This document shows, in pieces, positions 19,412-28,345 of a stretch of 64,000 nucleotides of DNA (positions within the stretch are counted from its first letter, which is position 1; each line of letters opens with the position of its first letter). Under the pieces are notes generated by a model. The model made no database searches and was not told where the DNA came from. It saw only the letters and a list, made by a program, of their open reading frames with translations. This DNA comes from Nakamurella sp. Lineage in GTDB: Bacteria; Actinomycetota; Actinomycetes; Mycobacteriales; Nakamurellaceae. The translations under genes were made by a program, and so were the position numbers. The stretch lies in NCBI GenBank assembly GCA_017882715.1, contig JADGOY010000001.1, positions 41,028-105,027 on the forward strand, given 5' to 3'.

Positions 19412-20107
19412 GTGATGAGTGGGCAGGCCAGACTGCTGGTTGTCGACGACGAGCCGTCGCTGCAGGACATCGTCGCCACCTCGATGCGGTTCCTGGGCTA
19501 TCAGGTGGCCGTCGCCGCAACCGGGCGGGAAGCCGTTCGGATGGCCAGCGACATGCATCCCGACCTGATCATCCTGGACGTGATGCTGCCCGATTTCGAC
19601 GGCCTGGAAGTGATGAAACGGGTGCGCTCGGCCGGCGTCGACGCCGGCGTCGTCTTCCTGTCCGCCCGTGACACCCCGAAGGACAAGATCGCCGGCCTGA
19701 CCGCCGGCGGCGACGACTACGTCACCAAGCCGTTCGGCCTGGAGGAATTGGCCGCCCGGGTCGCCGCCGTGCTGCGCCGGACCCGCCCGGAGACCGATGA
19801 CGACGGGCTGCTCCGGGTGGCCGATCTGGAACTCGACCCGGAGACCTACCAGGTCACCAGGTCGGGCGTGCCGATCGAACTGGCGCCCACCGAGTACAAG
19901 ATGCTGCGGCATCTGATGATCAATGCCAACGTCGTGCTGTCCCGTCAGCAGTTGCTGGACGCCGTGTGGGGGACCGATTTCTACGGCGACGACTCGGTCG
20001 TTGCCACCTACATCTCCTACCTGCGCCGCAAGGTCGACGCCACCGGCGAACCGCTGATCCACACCCATCGCGGGTTCGGTTACGTGCTTCGCGGTCAACG
20101 GCACTGA
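19412..20107 (+). CDS. OmpR-family response regulator
   Basis: LLVVDDEPSL, LIILDVMLPDFDGLEVM, C-terminal winged helix HRGFGYVLRG. Confidence 0.93.
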   Translation: MMSGQARLLVVDDEPSLQDIVATSMRFLGYQVAVAATGREAVRMASDMHPDLIILDVMLPDFDGLEVMKRVRSAGVDAGVVFLSARDTPKDKIAGLTAGGDDYVTKPFGLEELAARVAAVLRRTRPETDDDGLLRVADLELDPETYQVTRSGVPIELAPTEYKMLRHLMINANVVLSRQQLLDAVWGTDFYGDDSVVATYISYLRRKVDATGEPLIHTHRGFGYVLRGQRH

Positions 20108-20115
20108 GCGCTCCG

Positions 20116-21714
20116 GTGACTGCGCAACCGCCAGGGCCGGCGCGGGCCGACGCGTCGGCGATCCCGCCCCCCGCGGGGGCGGTGCCGATGACCCCGATCC
20201 TGCCGCCTGCCACGGGGCGAGCCGTACCCAGCGTGGTGCCGCGCGGTCCGGTGCCGATGGCCCCGCATCGCCGCTGGAGCCTGCGCGCGCGGCTCATCGC
20301 GCTGGTCGTCGCCACCGCGGCCATCGCCCTGGTTGCCGTTGACGTCGTGCTGCCGCTGGTGGTTCGGTACACCCAGGTAGCCGCCAAGGATGTGACGCTC
20401 GCCGGCGTCATTTCGACGGTCAGCCGGGGTAGGGAGGTCAACGCCAATACCCTGGCCAATCTCAGCAGCCTGACCCAATTGCGCGGCGAGATCGGCTGGT
20501 CAGCGGTGTCCGCGGACGGAATATCGGTGGTCCTTGTCCCGACCGTGAGCAACGCCACGGCCAATCCGCAGCTGGACGGCACCGCCTGGAACGGCGACTC
20601 GGCGACCGTCCGGGACGCCGCGGACGACAACCAGCGGTACCTGGCTCGCGGGTTCCCCGTCGAATTCGGCATCAACCAAGAACCGGGGTACCTCGTCGCA
20701 TGGATGCCGCTGGACGACGTCGACCAGACCTTCCGGCGGCTGGTGCTGGTCGAGCTGTTGGTCACCGTCGGCCTGCTCATCCTGCTGGGTGCGACGGTCG
20801 GGTTGGTCATCCGCCGCGAACTCCGGCCGCTGGAGACAATGGCGACGGCCGCCGACGACATAGCCGCCGGAGATCTCAGCCGCCGGGTGGAGGAAGTGGA
20901 TCCGGGCACCGAGATCGGCCGGCTGGGGTCGGCACTGAACGGCATGCTCGACGGCATCTCGTCGCTGCTGGACGACCGCAGTCGCAGTGAGGACCGGCTT
21001 CGGCAGTTCGTCGCGGACGCCTCTCACGAGCTGCGGACGCCGGTGGCCGCCGTCCGTGGGTACGCCGATCTGTACGGCGCCGGCGCACTGGAGGACGGTG
21101 CGGCCGTCGATCGGGCGATGCAGCGGATGGGATTCGAGGCGCGTCGGATGGGCGCCCTGGTCGAGGATCTGTTGACGCTGATCCAGGCGGACGCCGAGCG
21201 CACCGCCGCCCATGAGCGAGTGGACCTGCGAGAGATGCTGTCCGGAGTGGTCGACGACGCCGCCGTGATCGATCCGACTCGGACCTGGCGGCTGGCCGGT
21301 GTGCCCGGCAACGCGGTCGTGCTGGGCGATCGGCTGCGGCTGCATCAGCTGTTCGCGAACCTCTTGGCCAACGTCCGTACCCACACCGAGGAGGGCACCG
21401 TGGCGACCGTGTCAGTACTGCCCGGATCCGAGGAGATCGGCGTCACCGTCAGCGACAACGGAACGGGCGTCAGCGACGTGGACCTGGAGCGGCTGTTCGA
21501 CCGGTTCTACCGTGTCGATCCTTCCCGAAGCCGGGAAAAGGGCGGCACGGGGCTGGGGTTGTCCATCGTCGCGGCGATAGTCCGCGCGCACGGGGGCCGG
21601 ATCATGGCGTCGCACAGTGCCGGTGGTGGCCTGACGATGACCGTGGTGCTGCCCCGCGCGATGGGCACCGCGGCGGTGGATCGGCCTGCGCATCCGGCGG
21701 AAAGCACGCTCTGA
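20116..21714 (+). CDS. HAMP-containing sensor histidine kinase
   Basis: TMs, HAMP, FVADASHELRTPVAAVRGYADLY, VSDNGTGVS, GGTGLGLSIV. Confidence 0.92.
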   Translation: MTAQPPGPARADASAIPPPAGAVPMTPILPPATGRAVPSVVPRGPVPMAPHRRWSLRARLIALVVATAAIALVAVDVVLPLVVRYTQVAAKDVTLAGVISTVSRGREVNANTLANLSSLTQLRGEIGWSAVSADGISVVLVPTVSNATANPQLDGTAWNGDSATVRDAADDNQRYLARGFPVEFGINQEPGYLVAWMPLDDVDQTFRRLVLVELLVTVGLLILLGATVGLVIRRELRPLETMATAADDIAAGDLSRRVEEVDPGTEIGRLGSALNGMLDGISSLLDDRSRSEDRLRQFVADASHELRTPVAAVRGYADLYGAGALEDGAAVDRAMQRMGFEARRMGALVEDLLTLIQADAERTAAHERVDLREMLSGVVDDAAVIDPTRTWRLAGVPGNAVVLGDRLRLHQLFANLLANVRTHTEEGTVATVSVLPGSEEIGVTVSDNGTGVSDVDLERLFDRFYRVDPSRSREKGGTGLGLSIVAAIVRAHGGRIMASHSAGGGLTMTVVLPRAMGTAAVDRPAHPAESTL

Positions 21715-21780
21715 CGGTCGGAAAGCACGGCCCCGACGGTCGGAAAGCACGGCCCCGACGGTCGGAAAGCACGCCCTGAC
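21698..21780. repeat. 22-bp tandem repeat (GGTCGGAAAGCACGGCCCCGAC), about 4 copies, starting in the last codons of the histidine kinase
   Basis: Copies at 21698-21715 (partial), 21716-21737, 21738-21759, 21760-21780. Confidence 0.92.
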
Positions 21781-22065
21781 GGTCACAGGGCGGACATGCG
21801 ATGTTCACCCGATTGTTTGCGTGTTCGGGCCCAGTTTTGTTCGGCGACGGTCCTCAGCACGGGTAACGTCCGCCAGGTGAGCCGTACAGCAACGGTTCAT
21901 CCGGGAGGCCCCGATCGTGCGTGCCGCAGCCGCAGCACCGAGCACGAGGGGGTCGGCGTCAGGCCCCCGTGTCCGCGGAAGCTCGTGCTACCGCGGGGAC
22001 AGGGACACCGCCGGCCCTTCTCGAGGAAGCGGGCGCGCGTCCACGCGCCCGTCAGGGAGCCGCTC

Positions 22066-23505
22066 GTGGCCGCACGTCGATCTGCCTCAGACCCCTCGCT
22101 CTCGCATTCCCCGCAGGACCTCCGTGGCGTCTCGGATCAGCTCGATCCACTCGACCGGCCGCATCTGTCTGCTCCCGATGGTCGCCGCACGTACGTCATC
22201 GACACATCGGTGTTGCTGTCCGATCCCTGGGCGCTGAATCGGTTCGCCGAACACGAGGTGGTGCTGCCGTTGGTGGTGATCGGTGAGCTGGAGGACAAGC
22301 GGCATCACCCGGAGCTGGGCTATTTCGCCCGGCAGGCGCTGCGCATCCTGGACGATCTGCGCGTGCAGTACGGGCGGCTCGACGCCCCGGTTCCGGTCGG
22401 CACGAGCGCCGGTACGGATGGTGCCACGAGCGCCGGCGGCACCCTGCACGTCGAGCTGAACCACACCGACCCGACCGTGCTACCGGCCGGATTCCGCAAC
22501 GACAGCAACGACTCCCGCATTCTGGCGTGCGCGCTCAATCTCGCGCGGGAGAGACCGGCACGGTCCGTCATCTTGGTCTCCAAGGACATGCCGCTGCGGG
22601 TGAAGGCGTCTGCCGTCGGGCTGACCGCGGACGAATACCGCGCGCAGGACATCGTCCCGTCGGGCTGGACCGGCATGGCCGAACTCCCGGTCACCACCGT
22701 GCAGGTGGACACCCTGTTCCACACTGGCGTGATCGACGCCGATGCGGCCCGCGAGCTGCCCTGTCACACCGGCGTGAAGCTGGTCACACCCAGCAGTTCC
22801 GCGCTCGGGCGGGTGACACCCGGCAAGCAGATCCGACTGGTGCGGGGCGAGAAGGAGGCATTCGGTCTGCGCGGACGATCCGCCGAACAGCGCATCGCCC
22901 TCGACCTGCTGATGGACGAGGAGATCGGCATCGTTTCCCTCGGCGGGCGGGCGGGCACCGGCAAGTCGGCGCTGGCGTTGTGCGCCGGGCTGGAGTTGGT
23001 GATGGAACGGCGGGCGCACCGCAAGGTCGTGGTGTTCCGCCCGCTGTACGCCGTCGGCGGGCAGGAACTGGGCTACCTGCCGGGCAGTGAGAACGACAAG
23101 ATGCAGCCCTGGGCGCAGGCCGTCTTCGACACGTTGTCCGCGGTGGCCTCACCACCGATCATCGAGGAGGTCATCGCCCGCGGGATGCTGGAGGTGCTGC
23201 CGCTGACCCACGTCCGGGGCCGTTCCCTGCACGACTCGTTCGTCATCGTCGACGAAGCGCAGTCGTTGGAGCGCAACGTGTTGCTGACGGTGCTGTCTCG
23301 GCTGGGCACGAATTCCAGGGTCGTGCTGACCCACGACGTCGCGCAGCGGGACAACCTGCGGGTGGGCCGGCACGACGGGATCGCCGCCGTCATCGAGACT
23401 CTCAAGGGTCATCCGTTGTTCGCGCACGTGACGCTGACCCGGTCGGAGCGCTCGCCCATCGCGGCGCTGGTCACCGAGATGCTGGAGCTGCCGGATCTGG
23501 CCTGA
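22066..23505 (+). CDS. PhoH family protein with N-terminal PIN domain (PhoH2-like toxin-type RNase/helicase)
   Basis: [19 protein letters not shown] (PIN), [52 protein letters not shown]; start uncertain. Confidence 0.88.
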   Translation: MAARRSASDPSLSHSPQDLRGVSDQLDPLDRPHLSAPDGRRTYVIDTSVLLSDPWALNRFAEHEVVLPLVVIGELEDKRHHPELGYFARQALRILDDLRVQYGRLDAPVPVGTSAGTDGATSAGGTLHVELNHTDPTVLPAGFRNDSNDSRILACALNLARERPARSVILVSKDMPLRVKASAVGLTADEYRAQDIVPSGWTGMAELPVTTVQVDTLFHTGVIDADAARELPCHTGVKLVTPSSSALGRVTPGKQIRLVRGEKEAFGLRGRSAEQRIALDLLMDEEIGIVSLGGRAGTGKSALALCAGLELVMERRAHRKVVVFRPLYAVGGQELGYLPGSENDKMQPWAQAVFDTLSAVASPPIIEEVIARGMLEVLPLTHVRGRSLHDSFVIVDEAQSLERNVLLTVLSRLGTNSRVVLTHDVAQRDNLRVGRHDGIAAVIETLKGHPLFAHVTLTRSERSPIAALVTEMLELPDLA

Positions 23506-23522
23506 CAGCGCAGGACCGGCGA

Positions 23523-24392
23523 TCAGGCGATCGGCAGGGTCGCCGGCTCCTCGTGCCCGTGCACGTCCGGCTCGGGCGCGCCGAACCGGGCCAGCACCAG
23601 GGCGCCGACCAGGACCAGGGCGAACCCGACTGCGGCCGCTGCGGTGCCGCCCGGCTGCGGGCGATCGCCGCACAGGATGACCCCGAGTCCGGCGCCGACC
23701 AGGGTCTCGGTGGCCACCATGGCGCCGGTGACTGTCACCACGGTGGCCCGTTGCAGGGCGACAGCGCCCAACAGCAGGCCCAGCATTCCGGCCGCCGCCA
23801 TCGCCCAGGCGGCCGGGTCGGCCAGCAGCACCGGGATGGTGAACCCACGGATGATCCGCGCGCCGACCGCGAGCAGTCCGAAACACAGCCCGGCGAGGAC
23901 GGCCAGCGCGACCCCGGACCGGCTCGCCGGCCGGATCCGCACTGCCGCGCCGGCCGCCAGGGCAATCAGCAGCACGGCACCGACCACTGCCACCCGTGTC
24001 GCGGTGCCCACCTCTGTCGCGTTCTGCGGCCCGGATGCGACCGCCAGCGCCAGCAGTCCGGCGACAATGCCGGCGACCGCGACCATCTCGTGGCGGCGCA
24101 GCCGGATGTGCAACGTCAGCACCGACAGCACCGCGGTGACGGCCAGACTCGATGCGCGGCCGGCCTGGACCACGAAGAGCGGCAGGCTGCGGAGGGCCAG
24201 GATCGACAACCCGAAACCCGCGACCACCAGGGCCAGCGCCAGCAGGTAACGAGGACTGCGGGCGAGTCGGACCACGAAGCCGGCGTTCACCGAAGGCGTG
24301 GCGGGAAGCCGCCGGACCGCCGAGGCCTGCAAGACCGCGGCACCGCCGGAACACATCGCGGCGGCACCCACCCCCAGCAACGCCAGGTTCAT
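23523..24392 (-). CDS. DMT/EamA-type membrane transporter
   Basis: About 9-10 TM segments, EamA-like arrangement. Confidence 0.75.
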   Translation of the reverse strand: MNLALLGVGAAAMCSGGAAVLQASAVRRLPATPSVNAGFVVRLARSPRYLLALALVVAGFGLSILALRSLPLFVVQAGRASSLAVTAVLSVLTLHIRLRRHEMVAVAGIVAGLLALAVASGPQNATEVGTATRVAVVGAVLLIALAAGAAVRIRPASRSGVALAVLAGLCFGLLAVGARIIRGFTIPVLLADPAAWAMAAAGMLGLLLGAVALQRATVVTVTGAMVATETLVGAGLGVILCGDRPQPGGTAAAAVGFALVLVGALVLARFGAPEPDVHGHEEPATLPIA

Positions 24393-24547
24393 GTCTCGAC
24401 TCCCGGGAACACGCCAGCACTGTCGTCGAACCGAATCACACCGCTGAGTACGCTAATACCTTCGTCCCTTTTGTCTCAGCAGGAAATCAGCCCCAGAGGA
24501 AATCAGCACTGGCGCAGCACCAACGCAGCACCGACCGGGGAGGGAAC

Positions 24548-25837
24548 GTGGGCTCAGCCAGCCCAGAGGTTCGCGCGCCGGCAGCCGTCGGGTCCGGCCG
24601 TCCCCCGGTCCTGGCGGTGATGGCGGCGTTCGTGGCCATCACCGCCGTCGTGACACTCGTGGTCGCACTTGCCTCCCGGAACCTGGTGCGGGGCGCCGGA
24701 TACGACTACCTGAACGGTCCGGCGTGGCTGGACGGCTGGTTCGGGGGCGACTCCGGTTGGTACTACGGCATCGCGAAATCCGGGTACTCCTATACGCCGG
24801 GCGCCCAGTCACCTATCGCGTTCTTCCCGACCTACCCGATGACGGTGCGCGGCGTCGGCGCGCTGGTCGGTGACGACCAGGTCGCCGGGTCGCTGGTCGC
24901 GGTGATCTGCGGCGCGGCCACGGCGGTGCTGTTCGCGATCTGGGTGTGGCGTCGGTTGCCCCGCGCCGGCGCCGTGACAGCGATCGCGGTGCTGCTGCTG
25001 TACCCGTACGCGTTCTATCTGTACGGCGCAATGTACGGAGAATCGCTGTTCATGCTCACCGCGATCGGCTCGTTCATGTTGCTGGAGCGGCGGCAGTACT
25101 GGCTGGCCGGGCTGGTCGGTGCGTTGGCCACGGCCGGCCGGCCGGTCGGGGTCGCGGTGGCGGTCGGCCTGGTCGTTCGGATGCTCGAGATGCTCGCCGA
25201 GAGAAGGCTTCTCGCTGCCGACCGGGAATCGGCCGGGTCCCCCGACCCGGATACCGCAGACCCGAGGAGAAAGCACCGGGACGACCCGCGCCATCCGCGC
25301 TGGCGCGAATTGCTCTACGCCGTTCCGGCTGTCCGCTGGCGCGAGGCGGGTGTGCTGTCGTCCGGGCTCGGCCTTGCTGCCTGGTGCGTATACCTGTGGA
25401 CCCAGTTCGGTGATCCGCTGGCCTTCGTCTCCGTGCAGGCGGCGCCCGGCTGGTATCAGGGCAGCGGGCCGCACACCTGGTTCAAGCTCGTCTATATCGG
25501 GACGATGATCTTCGGGCCGGTGGATGTCGCGATCCGGACGACAGCCCAGGCGCTCATGTGTCTGTTCGCCGTGCTGCTGCTGCGCCGGGTGTGGCGTCGC
25601 TTCGGCTGGGGCTATGCCGCGTATTCCGTCGTGGTGCTGGCGATCCCGATTCTGGGAACCAAGGACTTCATGGGAACCGGTCGGTATGTGCTTGTGGCTT
25701 TTCCGGTGGTCGCCGCGGCAGGCGACTTCCTGGCCACCCGTTTTCCCCGGTGGCTGCGGGTGACGGTGCTCGCTGTCCTGGGCGCAGGGCTCGTCGTCGC
25801 GACCGCCTTCTATTCGCGTGGAGTGGAGGTTTCATGA
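24548..25837 (+). CDS. GT-C/PIG-V-like mannosyltransferase family membrane protein
   Basis: LDGWFGGDSGWYYGIAKSGYSY..AFFPTYPM..YPYAFYLYGAMYGESLFMLTAIGSF. Confidence 0.75.
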   Translation: MGSASPEVRAPAAVGSGRPPVLAVMAAFVAITAVVTLVVALASRNLVRGAGYDYLNGPAWLDGWFGGDSGWYYGIAKSGYSYTPGAQSPIAFFPTYPMTVRGVGALVGDDQVAGSLVAVICGAATAVLFAIWVWRRLPRAGAVTAIAVLLLYPYAFYLYGAMYGESLFMLTAIGSFMLLERRQYWLAGLVGALATAGRPVGVAVAVGLVVRMLEMLAERRLLAADRESAGSPDPDTADPRRKHRDDPRHPRWRELLYAVPAVRWREAGVLSSGLGLAAWCVYLWTQFGDPLAFVSVQAAPGWYQGSGPHTWFKLVYIGTMIFGPVDVAIRTTAQALMCLFAVLLLRRVWRRFGWGYAAYSVVVLAIPILGTKDFMGTGRYVLVAFPVVAAAGDFLATRFPRWLRVTVLAVLGAGLVVATAFYSRGVEVS

Positions 25838-26595
25838 GCGAGGCATTACGTCGCGAACGATTCGAGAAGCTGTCGATCTTCTTTCCGATGTGGAACGAGG
25901 AGCAGTACATCCACCGCGCCGTGCGGGCCGCGCAGGAAATCTGCGAGCTACTGGTGGAAAGCAAGGAGGTCGGCGACTACGAGATCATCGTCGTCGACGA
26001 CGCCTCGGACGACCGCACCGCCGAGTACGCCGACGCCCTGGTCGAGGTCGACACCCACATCCGGGTCGTGCATCACCAGCAGAATCGCAAGCTCGGCGGG
26101 AGCATCAAGAGCGGTCTGGCGGCCGCCACCGGCGATCTGGTGCTCTACACCGACGCGGACCTGCCGTTCGAGATGATCGAACTCGTCAGGGCGATCCGGG
26201 TGCTCCGCGACTACGAGGCCGACATGGTCAGCGCGTACCGACTCGACCGGACCGGGGAGGGGGTCCGACGTGCGGTGTATTCCTGGGTCTACAACGGGTT
26301 GATCCAGGTGTCGTTCGGAACCCGGCTGCGGGACGTCAATTTCGCCTTCAAGTTGTGCCGGCGCAGGGTGCTGGACCACGTCACGCTGTCCAGCGAGGGA
26401 TCGTTCATCGACGCCGAACTGGTGATCCGGGCGCAGCGGGCCGGGTATTCGATCGTGCAGATCGGGGTGGACTATTTCCCGCGGACCAGGGGAGTGTCGA
26501 CCCTGTCGTCGCCGGCGGTGATCAGGGGAATGCTCGGTGAGATGTTCCGGCTGCGCAACGAGCTGAAGTCGGTCCAACCGGCACCGCACGCGTGA
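25834..26595 (+). CDS. Family 2 glycosyltransferase (polyprenyl-phosphate glycosyltransferase-like)
   Basis: LSIFFPMWNEEQYI, IIVVDDASDDRT, DLVLYTDADLPFEM; ATGA overlap with upstream gene. Confidence 0.88.
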   Translation: MSEALRRERFEKLSIFFPMWNEEQYIHRAVRAAQEICELLVESKEVGDYEIIVVDDASDDRTAEYADALVEVDTHIRVVHHQQNRKLGGSIKSGLAAATGDLVLYTDADLPFEMIELVRAIRVLRDYEADMVSAYRLDRTGEGVRRAVYSWVYNGLIQVSFGTRLRDVNFAFKLCRRRVLDHVTLSSEGSFIDAELVIRAQRAGYSIVQIGVDYFPRTRGVSTLSSPAVIRGMLGEMFRLRNELKSVQPAPHA

Positions 26596-27437
26596 GCCGG
26601 TTGCTGATTGTCTCCGCGGACGATCTCGGCCTCACCGAGGGTGTTTGTCGTGCGGTCGCACGTGGATTCACCGACGGGGTCGTGACCTCGACGTCGCTGC
26701 TGGCCGTGGGTCGCGCGTTCGGGTCCGCGGTCCGCGTGCTGCGTGACGCGCCAGGGCTGGATGTCGGTGCGCACCTGGCGATCGTCGGCGAGGACCCGCC
26801 GTTACTGACCCCCCGCGAGATCCCGACGCTGGTGAACAAGCAGGGCAGGTTCCCGCTGTCCTACCGCGCCGTTGTGGCGCGCGGGTTCGCCCGCCGGATC
26901 GACCCGGACGACGTGCGGCGGGAGTTCACCGCGCAGCTACAACGGATCCGCGGCGCCGGGGTGAGGGTCTCGCACCTGGACACGCATCAGCATGTGCACC
27001 TGTGGCCCGCCATCGCCGCCGTCGTGGTCGAGTTCGCCCGGAAGGAGCGGATCGCCGCGGTCCGCACGCCCGCCAGCCATCGGGTGCTGCCGGTCGGGTT
27101 CGGGGTCAACGCGTTGGCGACCCGGCTGCGCCGCCGGCTGGCCGTCGCGGGTCTGGCCACCACCGACACCTACACCGGGCTCGACGAGGCCGGTGCGTTC
27201 GACGCGGCCCGTTTCGAGAGATCGCTGGCGGCCCTGCGCACGGGCAGCGGATCGATGGAGATCAACGTGCATCCCGCCGAGGCCGCGGACCCGGACCTGG
27301 GCCGCTTCTCCTGGGGATACCGCTGGTCCGACGAACTGGCGATGCTGCTCGCGCCGCGGACCCGTTCGCTCATCGAGGCCGCCGGCTTCCGGTTGGGCAC
27401 GTTCGACGACCTTGCGCCCGGAGCCAGGACCGGGTGA
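26592..27437 (+). CDS. ChbG/HpnK (YdjC) family carbohydrate deacetylase
   Basis: LLIVSADDLGLTEGVCRAVARGFTDGVVTSTSLLAVG, HLDTHQHVHLWPA; GTGA overlap. Confidence 0.88.
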   Translation: MSRLLIVSADDLGLTEGVCRAVARGFTDGVVTSTSLLAVGRAFGSAVRVLRDAPGLDVGAHLAIVGEDPPLLTPREIPTLVNKQGRFPLSYRAVVARGFARRIDPDDVRREFTAQLQRIRGAGVRVSHLDTHQHVHLWPAIAAVVVEFARKERIAAVRTPASHRVLPVGFGVNALATRLRRRLAVAGLATTDTYTGLDEAGAFDAARFERSLAALRTGSGSMEINVHPAEAADPDLGRFSWGYRWSDELAMLLAPRTRSLIEAAGFRLGTFDDLAPGARTG

Positions 27438-28186
27438 ACGCGCGCGAGATCGCCGGCGGGAGTGGGGCGGGCGCGCTGCGGCGGCCGGACTCCGCCGGCC
27501 GGGCTGCGCTGGCGGCGTACGCGGGCCAGAGCGCAGTGGCCCGCCTGCATGCTCGGATCCGATGGTTCAGCGCCCCGTTCCCGGCCATCGCCGGGGCCCT
27601 GCCCGATTCCGGCCGGGTCTTGGAGATCGGTTGCGGCCACGGGCTTTTCAGCGTCTACGCAGCGATCAGCGGGATCCACCGCACGGTGCGCGGAGTCGAC
27701 ATCGACCGTGTCAAGATCGGCATCGCGCGAGCCGCTGCCGTCGGCGTCCCCGGTGACGTGGAATTCGAAGTCGCCCCCTCGGGGGCGATCCCCCCCGGGC
27801 CGTGGGACGCGATCGCGGTGGTCGACATGCTGTACCTGCTTCCCGCGGACGAGCAGCGCCGGCTGCTCACCGAGGCGGCCGGGCGGCTCGGCCCCGGCGG
27901 TCTCCTGGTGATCAAGGAGATGAGCCGGACGCCCCGGTGGAAGGCGGCCTGGAACACGGCCCAGGAAACCCTGGCCGTGTCGATACTGGGCATCACCGAG
28001 CGAGCGTCCAAGCCGGAGGGATCCGAGCAACCAACGCGCCGCCTCGCGCCGGCGCGGTTCGACTTCGTCGCACCGGCCGTGATGGCGACATGGCTGGCCG
28101 ATGCCGGGCTGACCACCACGTCCCGCCGGCTGGACCGCCGCCGGGTGCATCCACACCACCTGCTCCTCGGCCGCCGCCCCGGCTGA
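27434..28186 (+). CDS. Class I SAM-dependent methyltransferase
   Basis: RVLEIGCGHGLFSVYAA, WDAIAVVDMLYLLP; GTGA overlap. Confidence 0.82.
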   Translation: MNAREIAGGSGAGALRRPDSAGRAALAAYAGQSAVARLHARIRWFSAPFPAIAGALPDSGRVLEIGCGHGLFSVYAAISGIHRTVRGVDIDRVKIGIARAAAVGVPGDVEFEVAPSGAIPPGPWDAIAVVDMLYLLPADEQRRLLTEAAGRLGPGGLLVIKEMSRTPRWKAAWNTAQETLAVSILGITERASKPEGSEQPTRRLAPARFDFVAPAVMATWLADAGLTTTSRRLDRRRVHPHHLLLGRRPG

Positions 28187-28272
28187 GCGCCGGGCGGGAA
28201 GCGGATCTGATGCGGATCGGCGGGCGCGCCCCTCGTGTCGGCGTGCATGGGGCCTGCCCGGACCGGCACAGT

Positions 28273-28336
28273 GGCACGCGGGACAGCCGAGAAGGCACCA
28301 GGGACAGCCCAATAAGGCGCCCGGGACGGTCGAGAA
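28273..28336. repeat. Degenerate 21-22 bp tandem repeat x3 in the leader of the 28346 gene
   Basis: GGCACGCGGGACAGCCGAGAA / GGCACCAGGGACAGCCCAATAA / GGCGCCCGGGACGGTCGAGAA. Confidence 0.8.
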
Positions 28337-28345
28337 GAGGAATCG

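Noticed and set aside
21698-21780. Possible CRISPR-like array
   Set aside because: Contiguous tandem copies with no unique spacers, only about four units.
23553-24620. 355-aa plus-strand ORF antisense to the DMT transporter
   Set aside because: Gln/Arg/His-rich composition; the minus-strand frame is a clear multi-TM protein.
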